A stretch of 32,220 nucleotides of DNA, from assembly GCF_000235445.1 (NCBI RefSeq), contig NZ_JH378838.1, positions 39,602 to 71,821 on the forward strand, in the 5' to 3' direction. Below, in pieces: positions 32,101 to 32,220 of this stretch. The DNA is from Johnsonella ignava ATCC 51276. Lineage in GTDB: Bacteria; Bacillota; Clostridia; Lachnospirales; Lachnospiraceae. Position 1 is the first letter of the stretch. Each line of letters begins with the position of its first letter. A program made the position numbers and the translations under genes. A model generated the notes under the pieces. The model was not told the DNA's origin and did no database searches. It was given only the letters and a program-made list of their open reading frames with translations.

Positions 32101-32220
<120 letters not shown>

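Overview
This 32 kb window is the replication-origin region of a low-GC, Gram-positive anaerobe of the Clostridia. Gene content, gene order and the first 120 nt of the 16S rRNA gene fit a Lachnospiraceae; the genus is not determined, and the ECF and AGCS transporters add nothing decisive. Nearly everything right of about 8.6 kb is the conserved oriC neighbourhood. On the minus strand, read outward to the left, lie an ECF S-component gene, rpmH, rnpA, yidD, yidC, jag/khpB, mnmE, mnmG, rsmG, a parS site, parA, parB and a DUF4446 gene. On the plus strand, read outward to the right, lie dnaA, dnaN, the S4 gene rlbA/yaaA, recF, gyrB, gyrA, an alanine/glycine:cation symporter, tRNA-Ser(GCU) and the start of an rRNA operon. 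The origin itself is the AT-rich gap at about 20.4-21.0 kb, with a perfect DnaA box (TTATCCACA) and several near-matches. Both gene arms are transcribed away from it, with the forks.

The left 8.6 kb is accessory. Positions 1-794 look like the end of an integrated element. An IS3-family insertion sequence (orfA, a -1 slippery run, and the start of orfB) has its end inside the 5' part of a small gene. An orphan 3' half of tRNA-Arg(CCU) follows, still with its own terminator, as expected for an att site of a tRNA-targeting integrative element lying to the left. Next come an Old Yellow Enzyme-type flavin oxidoreductase behind a palindromic operator, a papain-like putative cysteine peptidase, and a four-gene ABC operon (ATPase with an E-loop, lipoprotein, two membrane proteins). 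This operon resembles antimicrobial-peptide immunity exporters and has four tandem 10-bp repeats just upstream of its promoter. A divergent DUF434/DUF5616 gene and bioY, the biotin ECF S component, complete this part.

Functionally the core region joins replication initiation (DnaA, oriC, DnaN, RecF, gyrase), origin segregation (ParA, ParB, parS), membrane-protein insertion and RNA binding (YidC, YidD, KhpB), and RNA maturation and modification (RnpA, MnmE, MnmG, RsmG). Points worth a second look are: parS embedded in a perfect 46-bp palindrome; a second pair of DnaA-box-like sites 9 kb from dnaA; four consecutive genes (yidC, jag, mnmE, mnmG) that appear to start with TTG; nested GC-rich inverted repeats between mnmE and jag; a glycine at the GyrA position equivalent to E. 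coli Asp87; and a hairpin-rich gyrB-gyrA spacer. No clearly new system can be demonstrated from sequence alone. The ABC operon, its phased repeats and the nearby papain-like protein are the best candidates for something undescribed.
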